Source of the DNA: Chlorophyllum brunneum
Lineage: Eukaryota > Basidiomycota > Agaricomycetes > Agaricales > Agaricaceae
NCBI GenBank assembly: GCA_963576785.1
Contig: OY756144.1
Coordinates: 1,922,001 to 1,986,000 of the forward strand
DNA length: 64,000 nucleotides
Reading direction: 5' to 3'
Shown: piece by piece, positions 53,995 through 64,000 of the stretch
Numbering within the stretch: position 1 is the first letter of the stretch
How the letters are laid out: every line of letters begins with the position of its first letter
Translations under genes and position numbers: made by a program
The notes under the pieces: model-generated
Database searches by the model: none
What the model was told of the DNA's origin: nothing
The model's input: the letters and a program-made list of their open reading frames with translations, nothing else

Positions 53995-55597
53995 CTACAA
54001 GCGAGTGTAATCTCGCAAAAGGGCATAACCACTGGTCGTATACTCTGGGTCATCGTTGGTCACCACGATAATCCGGCCAGTAGAAGGATCTACATCAAGA
54101 ACGCCAATATCCAGCACTTTTCCGGTGTCATAAATGTCCACAACTTCCAGGTCCTGTGTATTAATATTCGTGTTCGAGCTCTCGTTCGTGCTAGTGCCAT
54201 CTAGATCGAGCCATACTCCGAGCACCACATGTTCGCTGTTTCTTAAAGCGACTGCAGCTGCTAGGGCAGATGTACTTGATGGCGGTGTATACGCAAAGTG
54301 CATTGAGTTGACATAGAGTTTCGAAAAAGGTTTGTGTTTGAAGGTTTTGACGATCGTGACTGCGGACGACAGGTCCAATGCAAGGAGATGAACGTACTCC
54401 TCTTCGGGCCGGAAAAGTCCATGAAGACAAATCACATACGAGGTTGGTGTACGAGGGAATAGGAACGGAGTTGCAGGGAAGTAGGGAAGCGCGACCCTGC
54501 GCATTCTAGATGCAAGGAGGTCTGGACCGTCTGCCACCCTAGATTCTGCAGACTTGGGCAAAGCAAAAATCTCCAACACACCACAATCTCGTCGCAATTG
54601 GATAAAATGCCACGGTGTGAGTTCAAAATGCATATGGTTCACCCAAGACCGTCGATCACCGGCCTGTTCATGCCAAGGGCAGATAATTGCCTGGCCTGTT
54701 TTGATGTGGAACAGGCGAATAGGCTCATGTGGAGCTGCCAGAGTTGGGAATACGCCAACATAGCCATACCCGACACACGCCTGGCGCCCCAAAGAATAAT
54801 GTGGATCTTGTGAGGTAAGTGCGCCAAAAAGCGACTGTGACTTGAGAGGATGAGATATTTCCTGTTTGACTTCAAAACGCCCTGTTGGCAGAACGCTGAC
54901 GCTGACCACTTTTCTGTCCATCCCACCATGAGCCACCCAACGGACTGGTCTTACAAAGGACTTACTCACAAGTAATGACAATCTTCTTCAGTTAAAGTAT
55001 CTGTCTGGGTATAGATGGCGTAGAACACCTGGGTATCGGCCATAATAGCACCCGTCCAGGTGTGTATCTTCTGGAAAGCCCCTAACTCCGGCGTAAACAC
55101 AAAAACAGCCTCAGGCTCTACCCTTCCCAGTCGATCCAATGCATACCATGACCATCTTGCTTGGTCTCTAGGACTATTGAACACCGCGGATTGTTCCATC
55201 ATACCAGCATATGCATCAGAACAGAAGTCATATTTGACTCCAAGATATGGTCGAAGTTCCCCTGCCCGCGCCGGTCGTTGGCCAGTCCAAACGCCTTTGA
55301 CGAGTTCAGCACGAAAGAGAACTCTCTCTAGATCGTGTGTAGACATAGAAGGGGCGTTGATATGTGAGAGAGCATAGTCACATTGAGCAAGAACCTTCAA
55401 CCAGGTACCGCGCGCCTGAGAACAGTGGTGAAGGCGTTGGCAGACCTGCCACAACGAGATATCTATGAACATCGGATATAAGCCGCAGAAAAAGCTTCAC
55501 TCACCGTTCTACATGAGTTTATGATGTCAGAAGGAGGAAGGTTTCCAAGGATTTCGACGAGAAGCTCGTCCGCGAGAAGTTGAAGTATTTGTGGCAT
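53995..55597 (-). CDS. F-box protein
   Basis: Probable substrate adaptor of an SCF ubiquitin ligase. Exon 1 begins at atg 55597: MPQILQLLADELLVEILGNL followed by PSDIINSCRT, a clear F-box start; after a short intron come ISLWQVCQRLHH and the rest. Two further exons follow, 55472-54966 approximately and from 54960 down to the stop at 53995. The C-terminal part of about 400 residues has repeated beta-strand text (VSVSVLPTGRFEV, GYGYVGVFPTLAAPHEPIRLF, HLLALDLSSAVTIVKTF, VVTNDDPEYTTSGYALL), perhaps a propeller, but no WD, kelch or LRR repeat is convincing. Agaricomycetes carry many such F-box genes. Target unknown. Confidence 0.8.
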
Positions 55598-56097
55598 GAT
55601 TGAGTTTTACGATCAGTGCACTGCCACAGTGATCCCCCATTCAACAGGACTCGTTGGCTACCTAATTTGACTGGAGTATGGGTCTAAGGTCTCAAACCTC
55701 TCCGCGAATACCCGTGATCTGAGCCTCTCTGTTGTGTTGAAGCCCTTGACGCAACAGATTACAGAGGCAACAGACACAAATGGGCTGGATAAATGAGAGA
55801 GCCACTGGCGAGTAGCTTGCCACCCGGACATAGTGTTTCATTTGTCACCAGCTTAAAAACGTTTCGACTTCGGGTGAGTGTTAATTAACCTTAACTCTTA
55901 GTCCAACGGCCTAAATGTCTTATAAGATTTATAAGTTGTGATCCGTGGCCAGGTTTCGATTGTGAGCATCAACCCGCCGACATCAACGAGCGAGCCACCT
56001 TTAACTCACACTAATGAAAGGATGATTCGACAACTTAGGTCTATCCACATCACCTAAAGAGCTATACATCGAAACCTAAGCAAGCGATACACGTCAT
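55598..56097. other. Intergenic: F-box promoter and AA9 3' region
   Basis: 500 bp with no supported gene. It precedes the F-box start (minus strand) and follows the AA9 stop. Confidence 0.5.
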
Positions 56098-57259
56098 CTA
56101 ACAGGTGAAAACAGCTGGACCTATGCAGGAGCCCCATGCATCAGCAACGCTCGATGCGACAAACAGGTAGCATACCTGGGGGAGTATAGGTCGTGATACC
56201 AAAGATAGAAGTGACAATACCGGGGTCAGTGGCTACGGAAACGTCAGCTCTCATGTCAACGTTACAATGAGGTAAAAACGCACATTCATAGGCACCGGGG
56301 AAGCTGACGGTCCCTGGCTTTTTGACAGACCCATTCGTGGTCTGTTTTACGGAGAGTTGCGCACAGCTCATCTGTGGGAGGAAGGTGAGGATCGCAGTCA
56401 TGAACGCAGGTCAAGAAAATGACTTACGTAGAATTGGGCTCCAGGGTAGGACGTTGCAGACTGTAATGCTTTAAAGGATTGAGCAACGCTGCCGGAATCT
56501 TTGAAATGGGAGTACCGACTGATTGACTCAACGCGAAGTAAATAATCTCCAGATGCAATACAGCTCGGGATCGTGAGCGTCGCATTACCCTTGTTGATGA
56601 ACAAATGGTCAGACCTCCACTGATGAGTCGTTGTATCATATCCATCTTGCCAAATCTTGAACCAGTTCAATCCTGTAAATATTTGCCAAGATCAATTAGA
56701 TCACACAGTCAGGATGATTATACAGGTTACTGATCATTTACCAGTGACATCAGATTGTGTCGCGGAGGGAATCTGAGCACTTCAAACGCGTCGGGACTTC
56801 GAGTTGGCAAGCAGCAGTAAAAAGACTTACAGATAGGTCCCTTATTAGTGGGATCCAATGGATCAGCAGGGTCAGGTCCTGCGTACCCAGTCGGTGGCTT
56901 ATGAAACTGTGCCGTAATTTGAGACCCAGTCGAGGTCTCAATTACAACTTGCGAAATGGGTTGAATGAAATCGGTGTTGCAGATAATGTTTGCAGAATCA
57001 ACGTCTGTGATAGGCTGGTCGACTCGTCGTTAGTTCGCACTTGTCAATCTCCTGTGCTCGGACAACTTGCTGTATTTGTACTGGGCACCCGAATTCCTAC
57101 GCTCTGTCCTTGGAAGACACCATTAACCGAAAGCGCCTGTCCATCGTTGAGTCACAAGCATATGGATTAGATATGAAGGGCACGTACAGAGAATACAGTT
57201 CGAGCAGCAGTGCCACTGCCGAGAGCAAACACAGTCGATACTAAAGTAACGAACTTCAT
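56098..57259 (-). CDS. Arg-type AA9 (LPMO-like) protein lacking the N-terminal His
   Basis: Secreted protein of family AA9 (formerly GH61). The start atg 57259 gives [19 protein letters not shown] as signal peptide, and cleavage would leave RTVFS as the mature N-terminus. Active LPMOs have His there (HTIFQ in the gene at 63160), which is half of the copper histidine brace. Other text is typical: [32 protein letters not shown] with the second His kept, [41 protein letters not shown] with Gln and the axial Tyr, DPGIVTSIF and a final PAVFTC. Splicing near 56455-56515 gives LQSA where active enzymes have LHxA, so the second-shell His is also missing. About seven exons; the last small exon (ending 56098) was found by its in-frame GPAVFTC stop. 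It resembles Arg-AA9 proteins such as LsAA9B, which lack LPMO activity. Confidence 0.85.
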
Positions 57260-58087
57260 ATCCGAGTCGGAGTTCAAGCACACTAAGGAAATAGAATGAG
57301 TGGGGGTAGGTCGGATGACTAGAGCTTCAACAGCGATGTGCTTTTACACATCATCCTTGCGGACGATAAGAAATAGATACCAGAAGACACATTTCACCAC
57401 ACCATGATCCAGAAATCTCAGTACGTAGCCCTGGCGCAGGGGATAAAAATAACTTGCAGCGACATTCCATAGCTCAAAATAGCACTCAAGAAGAGCGATG
57501 GTTGGATGCTTGATGTTGGACCTAAGGATGCGAGGTTTCAGCGAAGGTAGGTGGCACATGGATAAGGGTTGCCAGCTGGCTGTCGTGATGGCCGGTCTGG
57601 CCTAGGTACTTTAGAAAAGCCCAGAAAAGCCCTGAATGGTGCTGGAGTTCACAGCAGGGCCTACGAGCGTTGCCACGTACGCAGATGCAATGCCGGGTAA
57701 ATAAGAATGGCTTTTGTGTCCATCCATTACCCCTGGCAGAGAATGCCCCAGGTGTAGATACAGGTGAACCACGACGCGCGGGTGGCCTGTAACTTCAGTA
57801 TGGACCTCCTGATGCATAGCGAGAGGTTGTGTGTCAATTCTACGGTCTCAATTATACTGGCTTGGTGGGAGTCAGCTTCGGAAGTTAGAGAGGGGCTATC
57901 AATAGGCTACATACGTTGGCAAAAACAATAGGTTGGCCCGAAATGGTTGTAGGTCGGACGTATTGACACCAGTTGCATGCATTCGGTCCGTTTCTTATTG
58001 CTTCACCACTGCTGCACATGCATCATGGCCAAGATGGGATTCACTAAGGAAGAAGTATATGATATACCCAGAAAGATAGTACAATGA
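57260..58087. other. Intergenic: AA9 promoter and RPT5 3' region
   Basis: 828 bp. A minus-strand open stretch of 68 codons at 57611-57817 has no recognisable similarity and no support as a gene. No TATA box is evident upstream of the AA9 gene. Confidence 0.45.
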
Positions 58088-59713
58088 TTATGCGAAATAC
58101 ATGAGGTCGTTCTTCTTTTTGCTTTGCACTGACAAAATAATCAGATCACACATAGCAGCCCAAACAAAGTTCACATACCTTCTGCAATACCACTTAGGAA
58201 GTGTTCGTGCGATAGCTTAGTGGCACCTTCACGAAGTGCGATCATTCCCGCTTCCACACAAACGGCCTTTAGCTGGGCACCGTTGAATTCATCCGTACTC
58301 CGAGCTAATTCCTCGTAATTTACATCAGGTGAACATGTCATCTTGCGGGAGTGAATTTCGAGGATGCGGGCACGAGCTGTCTCATTGGGGAGAGGAAATT
58401 CAATTTTACGGTCAAGACGGCCAGAACGGAGGAGGGCAGGATCCAAAATATCTATTCGGTTGGTAGCAGCGATGACCTAGCGAGGATGGTAAATATATGG
58501 GTGGTTCAATGAAACTGTCGGCTTCACCTTGATTCGTTCATCGCTACCGAAACCATCGAGTTGATTCAGGAGTTCAAGCATGGTGCGTTGTACTTCACGG
58601 TCACCACTCTTTTCGGAGTCAAAACGCTTGGTACCAATAGCATCCAGCTCATCAATGAAAATGATCGCAGGTGCCTTCTCCTTGGCAAGGGCGAAGGCGT
58701 CTCGGACGAGCTTGGCACCATCACCGATAAACATTTGGACGAGAGATGGTCCAGCCAGCTTTAGGTAGCAAGCTTGTGTGGAAGCAGCACATGCACGAGC
58801 AAGTAATGTCTTACCCGTACCTAGAAGTAAGTCAGACCCAATTACCGTGCAAAAGTAGTCTAGAGTACCTGGTGGTCCGTACATCAAGCAACCTTTTGGT
58901 GGCGTGATACCCAGCGTTTTGAATCGGTCTGCCTGCTCCATGGGTAAAACGATAGCCTCAACCAACTCTTCAATCTGCTTCTCCAAACCGCCGATATCCG
59001 TATACTGTTCCGTCGGTCGCTCATCAACCTCCATGGCTTTTACTCGCGAGTCGAATTCTGCAGGAAGGGTGTCAAGGACAAGGTAGGAATCTTTGTTGAC
59101 ACCAACGAGATCGCCGGGCTTTAGCTCGTCAGGAGATACGAGACCGATCATGGGAAGGAAGACGGTTTGTCGCGTTGATGTCTTGACAACGGCACATTTG
59201 CCTTTGCGCATAGAGTCGAGATCGCGGTTTGCGCCGTCCTCTTCCACCTCAGGGTCCATATCTAGGACCTAAGAGCTTGTAAGTACCAGGCTATGGAGCG
59301 AGGAGGCATTGACTTACCTCTACAATATTTCCGACAAGATAGGGCAAAACCTTGTTCTGTTTAATTTTTTCTCCGTTGTCGCGAATCTTCTCCTTCATTA
59401 CACTCTGCTCGTGTTGTAGACGTAGGGTCTCCGACCTCATCACCTAAAAAAATAAATACATGGAAGTTTTTGAGAGCACAGAACTTGCCTTTATATCATT
59501 TTCTATTAGTCGTATCCGTGTGAGGACTTCATCGGTACTCAATGACAGGATCTCCTCTGGAATATCATCCCAGGTCTCCTGGGGCGGAGTAGCATCAGGA
59601 GTTGTGTCCATGGCCACATTATCAGCCGTGGCAGAGGCAGGGGCAGGGGTGTTCGCCTCTGGCTTCTTCTCGTTGTTGTCCAAAGGAGGGTTTGGGGGCG
59701 GGGCGGAGGACAT
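58088..59713 (-). CDS. RPT5: 26S proteasome regulatory ATPase Rpt5
   Basis: AAA ATPase subunit of the 19S regulatory particle that unfolds substrates and opens the 20S gate. The atg 59713 gives [17 protein letters not shown], then a low-complexity head, a coiled coil ([20 protein letters not shown]), the OB domain ([20 protein letters not shown]), Rpt5-typical [22 protein letters not shown], Walker A GPPGTGKT split by an intron at 58806-58866, Walker [37 protein letters not shown] and [19 protein letters not shown]. The last exon, found past an intron at 58130-58180, ends [11 protein letters not shown]. Rpt5 normally ends with an HbYX motif (YYA in human, FYA in yeast); here the last three are YFA. 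Divergent from EAF6 over 114 bp. Confidence 0.95.
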
Positions 59714-59734
59714 GATGAGTGTGGACTGGCAATG

Positions 59735-59760
59735 ACGCGTTCACCAATCCGCATACGCGT
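59735..59760. promoter_or_regulatory. Pair of ACGCGT boxes in the RPT5-EAF6 promoter
   Basis: Two palindromic acgcgt hexamers at 59735-59740 and 59755-59760, exactly 20 bp apart, inside the 114-bp gap between the divergent genes. ACGCGT is the core of the MluI cell-cycle box bound by fungal MBF. No binding data are implied. Confidence 0.5.
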
Positions 59761-59827
59761 CCCCAGAAGCTCTTGCCAAACAAGACCAAAGGACACATTC
59801 TTCCTCCCAGCTCATATAACTCTCCTC

Positions 59828-60495
59828 ATGACCGAGTCTGCACCATCAGCCGAAGACCGTTCGCGCTTTGAGACTATCAAGAAAGATCTTCTCAGTGCAT
59901 TGCCAAAGAAGCGCGCCATAGACAAGCAGTTGGTGCGCAAATTCACTTACCGCACCCGTGCAACACTGAGCTAGTTCTAGGCGCAAATAGAAGCCCAGAT
60001 ACACAACCTAGAGACTACGTATCTGAATGAAACGGCGCAGCATAGTGGCGGAAATATTATTCATGGCTTTGAAGGATATCTCAAAAACCAAACGACCGGC
60101 AGGCGGAAATATGAAGTCAACGACCAAGACAGAATATTCTCTAACAGCAGCCTAACTGTCGCCAAAGTACGCCCAAATGCGACCTCCCCTACGCGTGCTA
60201 AGCTGACCCGCAACAGTCTTTAGAACTAGTAGGAGACAACGACGAAGGAGGTCCCAACGACGAGTATGTTAAACAGCCAACTCCGGGACTCACAACAGTC
60301 ATTGTCCCACCCGCAACTAGGAACCAAGAACTATCCGTGGCTCAGCAGAAGCGCCTACGAGATAAGGAATATCAGCGCAAGAAACGCGCGAGTGCGAGCA
60401 TGCGAAGTACGGGGGAGAGCGAGGAGGAGATTGTTAGCACAACGAGCACGGGACGAAGACCGAACAAGAGAGCGAGGATGACTGAGGACGACTGA
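59828..60495 (+). CDS. EAF6: NuA4 histone acetyltransferase subunit Eaf6
   Basis: Small nuclear subunit of NuA4 and related acetyltransferase complexes. The start atg 59828 gives MTESAPSAEDRSRFETIKKD; an intron (about 59933-59980) joins RAIDKQL to AQIEAQIHNLETTYL, the coiled-coil core of the family. Next are GGNIIHGFEGYLKNQ and FSNSSLT, both hallmark segments, and a basic C-terminal tail (QQKRLRDKEYQRKKR, GRRPNKRAR). The stop at 60493-60495 follows MTEDD. The length, roughly 190 residues, suits filamentous fungi, whose Eaf6 has a longer tail than yeast. Confidence 0.88.
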
Positions 60496-60806
60496 GGGAC
60501 GTGTAGGTTTTGATTTTTCGACTACTGGCTTCGAGGACATTGCTCAAGGAATTTTTGCTGTGTAAAGTATGATGTATCACTGCTGCTATACCATATATTT
60601 AATCTATTCAAGACAATCCGGCCTTCTACCGGAAGGGACAGCGCGAAATCAGCCGCTTTCCAAGCTCATCTACATTGCTCGTTAGGACACCACGCTCGTA
60701 GAGTAGAGAAATCCGATAGAGGAACTTGCAAAAGTTCGAGTTTCTGAAGACACTGACAACTCGACCTGCCGGATGATGGCTAGGGAACAGAATATGTTGA
60801 GCGATG
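60496..60806. other. Intergenic between convergent EAF6 and RRP40
   Basis: About 310 bp of shared 3' region. No gene seen. Confidence 0.5.
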
Positions 60807-61651
60807 TTAGGCATCCAATTTACTGAGAAGTACTTTTAGCTCCTTCAGGTTCATACCTCCTCCATCGGGGTCCACAGCCTCTATGCACCGTGCAACCGCA
60901 ATAATTTGCTTTGGTTCTTTCGCGTTGACCCAGACCCGACCATTCATGCCAACAGCAGCCTCGAGCGGGAACTTGCCCCCAAGTAGTGGAAGAAGAAAGT
61001 GCTCTGAGTCCAACAGACTGGAACGTTGAGGTATTGACTGAGGCTCGAAATGGAGAACCAACATGGACTCACTCTCGACACATTCTCAAACTACATTTCA
61101 CCACAAAGCCACCCTTGAGTTCACCGAATCCCTCTGCTTTGTGAGTTTGTGCATCGAAGCACTCGAGCTCGGGGTCCATATCTTTGTGCGCCAACGACAC
61201 ACGGGCATACACTAAACACCCGACCTAGTCTCCTGTCAGAACGACACACTGATAACTGGACCAAAGCGACCTTAAGATTGGGTTTACTCCGTCTCGTTGC
61301 CCCTTCAAAGGCTAGTCCATCCAGTGTTGCAGAATGCGCCGATCCAACATCCACTCGATAACCCTCTCCCTGTCTCTGAACAACGACACCAATCACTGAT
61401 TCCTGGGGAGCAGGAACATACTGGCTGACCTTCAGCAAAACCCCAGAAGGTCAAATAAAAATCTCACGAACGCGCCTTGAATTGCTCTCTATCCACCATC
61501 TGCTCCCGTTTGCGGAATGATTCAAAGCTCCAGCCCGAGTTGATATTATTGTCGGTTGTGGTGCACTGGACGTTACTTGCAGTAACCCTGGTCCGAGTTT
61601 GAGATTGACATGCTGAGCGTCGACTTTTTCGCCAGGTACGATGGTGGCCAT
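60807..61651 (-). CDS. RRP40: RNA exosome subunit Rrp40
   Basis: Cap subunit of the nuclear and cytoplasmic exosome, carrying N-terminal, S1 and KH domains. The start atg 61651 gives MATIVPGEKVDAQHVNLKLG. The S1 region reads YVPAPQESVIGVVVQRQGEG, YRVDVGSAHSATLDGLAFEGAT and VYARVSLAHKDMDPELECFD. The KH-like region keeps the Rrp40 GxNG motif in GMNGRVWVNAKEPKQIIA near 60940. The end is AVDPDGGGMNLKELKVLL, also typical. About five exons. It starts 74 bp from the VPS37 start on the opposite strand. Confidence 0.93.
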
Positions 61652-61725
61652 GGCTGTTCTAAATCAGTCCAGACCCGTTATCGTGCGTGACGCGCAGCTG
61701 TCCTCTCCTCTTTTCTGCCATCAGC

Positions 61726-62445
61726 ATGGCCACTCCCCTCCTGGCCGACTTTCCGGAACTCGCGAATCTCTCGTAAGTCTACGGTATAAGACCTCGAGCT
61801 TTGTTATCTTATACAACGCTACAGGCGCGAAGATATCGAGGATCTACTCGCTGATCCGGTCTACTTTCAGGCAATCTTCCACTCACTCGACAGAGTCAAG
61901 AACCTCTACCAGTCGCAGGCAGACCTCGGCTTTGCAAATGAAACAATCGCCAGTGAGTTCTTCGTGTCTACCGAGAATAAGATTGATGATCCGTTATCTG
62001 TAAGATAACAACCTCGCCCTCCAACAACATTTATATAGTTTGCGTTCCGAGACTAAGGATGCATTCGATGACGCGAAGAGGCTGGAATCAAGATGGAAAG
62101 AGTTGGAAAAGGAACAACGAGACCTATATCAGGTACGACCCCTCCCTGGGCCATCTTTTCATTCTCTTTTGACATCGATGTCATCAGCGTTACACTCCGC
62201 AATTTCTCCTCATGAGACTGAGACACAGTATCACTGCACAAGATGATGCATCAGAAGCTTTGGCCTCGGCCTTTGTCCAACAGGCAAATTCTGGAAACTC
62301 TACTTCCGGTACCGGAGTCCCTGCGGCGAATAACGAAATAGATGACTTCGTCAAAGAATTCAAGGAGTTGAGGAAGGTCTACCATAAACGCGTCTTGTGG
62401 GCGGAGAAGTGGGGCAAGGGGGATGTAATGTGGAGAGAAGACTGA
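61726..62445 (+). CDS. VPS37: ESCRT-I subunit Vps37 (Mod_r domain)
   Basis: Subunit of ESCRT-I, which sorts ubiquitinated membrane proteins into multivesicular bodies. The atg 61726 gives MATPLLADFPELANLS; an intron after about 61772 joins it to REDIEDLLADPVYFQAIFHS, then QADLGFANETIA, a small exon NLALQQHLYSLRSETKDAFD, and the coiled coil RLESRWKELEKEQRDLYQ. The last exon has IDDFVKEFKELRKVYHKRVLWAEKW. This is a complete Mod_r domain, with the conserved YHKR near the end. Four or five exons. Confidence 0.9.
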
Positions 62446-63159
62446 TTCCCCATGGCACAGAACACAGGCGTGAACGTTCCTGGGGTCCACATGTTACGAG
62501 TCTCTTCAGCAACAGGCCAAATCAATAGGTTGATGGGTTTGTGTGAAGAATTGTCCGACCCGACTCAAGGAGGTAATCTGCCGCAGGGCTTGTTATTCCG
62601 CTCGCTTCGACATAGCGGTTCCTGGTCCAACTCGTACTGTCTACACTTAGGTTGGAAATATCCCGACACACCTCTTGGTTGTAGGTCTGAGGAGACGGGG
62701 TCCTGGCCCTGTTTACCTTTCCTACTCTAGTTGTAACCCTCAACAAGCTTCATTTACGTTGAATAGTGGTGATACCCCAGGCGACTACAACATCTACGGC
62801 TCCGAAGCTCCTCCTTCCTCGCGTTGCATCATGAGTGTATCGTCAATGGACGGTTAAGAATCCTCGGAGAGATTGCGGTACCCCAGGTGTCACGTTGCTC
62901 AGCAAACTGATTGTCCATGCCATCCGAACAACCGCGTGAACATAACACACCTTCCGAAAATCATGCGCATCCCTAATACTCAAGATCTTGTTGATTACAT
63001 TTGTCTCCTACTTGGCTATTTTCTTCTGACACGCAGGAGTTCGCCGACATTCTCGCGACGGCGGACATGGGGTTTGTACAACGACGGCGCGTTAACCTGG
63101 TTGAGTATAAATACTAGTTAATCTGTGGACGGGAGTGGAGCATCTCCACAGCTTTCGAC
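62446..63159. other. Intergenic: VPS37 3' end and AA9 promoter
   Basis: 714 bp with no supported gene. It contains the TATA box listed separately. Three ctgggg/ccccag hexamers occur (62480, 62775, 62881), but that number is near chance for a degenerate CreA-type site. Confidence 0.5.
63106..63113 (+). promoter_or_regulatory. TATA box of the AA9 gene
   Basis: tataaata lies 54 bp upstream of the start codon at 63160, a usual spacing for a strongly inducible fungal secreted-enzyme gene. Confidence 0.6.
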
Positions 63160-64000
63160 ATGAAGTCCTCCATTTTTACCGCCTTTCTTGGCTCTCTTCT
63201 CAGCGTAGCGTCTGCCCACACTATCTTCCAGGAGCTCTACGTCAATGGTGTCTCTCAGGGACACATGACCGGTATTCGTGTGCCCGACTACGATGGTGTA
63301 TGCGCCGAACTTAGTTTTTGCCTTTTTCTTGCTGACAACCTAAATCCTTGCAGCCCATCATGGACGTTACTTCTAACGATCTCATTTGTAACGGTGGTAT
63401 CAATCCTTACCACCAGCCCGTATCCCAGGCCGTTATGGACGTTCCCGCTGGTGCTCAAGTCACCGCTGAGTGGCATCACACTCTCAACGGTGCCGACCCG
63501 AGCGATCCCGCTGATCCCGTTGATCCATCGCACAAAGGACCCATTTTAGCTTATCTGTGAGCGTTTCTTCTAATCTATGTGATATCAACGCTACAACTCC
63601 TGTGTTAATGAATTTGTACTTTAGCGCCAAGATTCCTGACGCCACCCAGACTGACGTCACGGGACTCAACTGGTTCAAGATCTACCACGATGGCCTCACG
63701 AGCGGCACATGGGCTGTCGACAAGCTGATCTCCAACAACGGCAAGGTCAGCTTCAGCATCCCCAGCTGCATTGAATCTGGCCAGTACCTTCTCCGTGTCG
63801 AACTTATTGCTCTCCACGCTGCTTCCTCTTATCCTGGTGCTCAATTCTATGTGGGTTTTCGGCATCCTACGACTGTCGACTCAGTTAATTGACGCGGAAT
63901 ACAGATGGAGTGCGCTCAGATCAACATCACCGGTGGCTCCGGCTCTGTTTCGCCTACCACTGTGAGCTTCCCTGGTGCCTATAAGGGTCAGTGGTTCCCC
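63160..64000 (+). CDS. AA9 lytic polysaccharide monooxygenase (3' end cut by window)
   Basis: Secreted copper enzyme that oxidatively cleaves cellulose or related glucans. [19 protein letters not shown] is the signal peptide, and cleavage leaves [11 protein letters not shown], so the N-terminal copper His is present. Exon 1 runs to about 63297 (GIRVPDYDG). Exon 2 starts near 63355 with [20 protein letters not shown] and includes [18 protein letters not shown] with the second copper His. Exon 3, from about 63626, reads [44 protein letters not shown] with the second-shell His, and SYPGAQFY with Gln and Tyr. Exon 4 starts near 63905 ([14 protein letters not shown]) and continues through [13 protein letters not shown] past the window edge. 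All active-site residues visible so far are intact, unlike the Arg-type gene at 56098-57259. Confidence 0.92.

Noticed and set aside
57611..57817. 68-codon minus-strand frame between RPT5 and the Arg-type AA9 gene
   Set aside because: No family, no intron partners and no promoter evidence; likely chance.
62480..62886. Three CreA-type SYGGRG sites upstream of the AA9 gene
   Set aside because: A degenerate six-base site is expected about two or three times in 700 bp on two strands, so this number carries no signal.

Overview
The window looks like nuclear DNA of a filamentous basidiomycete, probably an agaricomycete. Genes are closely packed on both strands, carry many introns of about 45-60 bp with GT...AG ends, and code for a typical fungal set: PKC1 with HR1, C2 and C1 domains, a Cdc25-type RasGEF with SH3 and WW domains, DASH subunit Dad1, Ssr4, AA9 proteins and a fungal phytochrome. 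All calls come from reading the sequence; no database search was run.

Layout. 1-1487: ABHD12-like hydrolase, its first base just outside the window. 1695-19010: a dead phytochrome hybrid histidine kinase gene, split in its N-terminal coding region by an 11.9-kb insertion (2205-14138). The insertion has perfect 35-bp terminal inverted repeats and a 5-bp target duplication (agtag). Inside it lies a Ty1/Copia element (3923-13443), and inside that element's reverse transcriptase lies a second, almost full-length Copia element (5203-12525, duplication tctac). This gives three insertion layers inside one gene. LTR differences and identifiable nonsense changes are transitions, as expected from C-to-T decay.

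19305-62445 is ordinary gene space: GT61 glycosyltransferase, CWF19-like splicing factor, EFL1 ribosome-maturation GTPase, RasGEF, DAD1, PKC1, an unrecognised acidic protein, endosulfine (Igo1), POL12, ZNG1-like GTPase, STYX-like pseudophosphatase, HUT1 nucleotide-sugar transporter, a protein kinase, SSR4, an F-box protein, RPT5, EAF6, RRP40 and VPS37. Several are divergent pairs with promoters of 74-250 bp. Two AA9 genes occur in the last 8 kb: one (56098-57259) lacks the copper-binding N-terminal histidine and has Arg there, while the other (63160 to the window edge) keeps the histidine.

Functionally the live genes are mostly housekeeping and signalling: Ras and PKC1 signalling, Greatwall-endosulfine control of PP2A, cell division (DAD1, POL12), chromatin (SSR4, EAF6), RNA and ribosome quality (CWF19, RRP40, EFL1), protein turnover (RPT5, F-box) and ESCRT sorting (VPS37). 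They do not form an obvious pathway cluster. The unusual parts are the decayed photoreceptor with its nested transposons, and the Arg-type AA9 next to a normal one.
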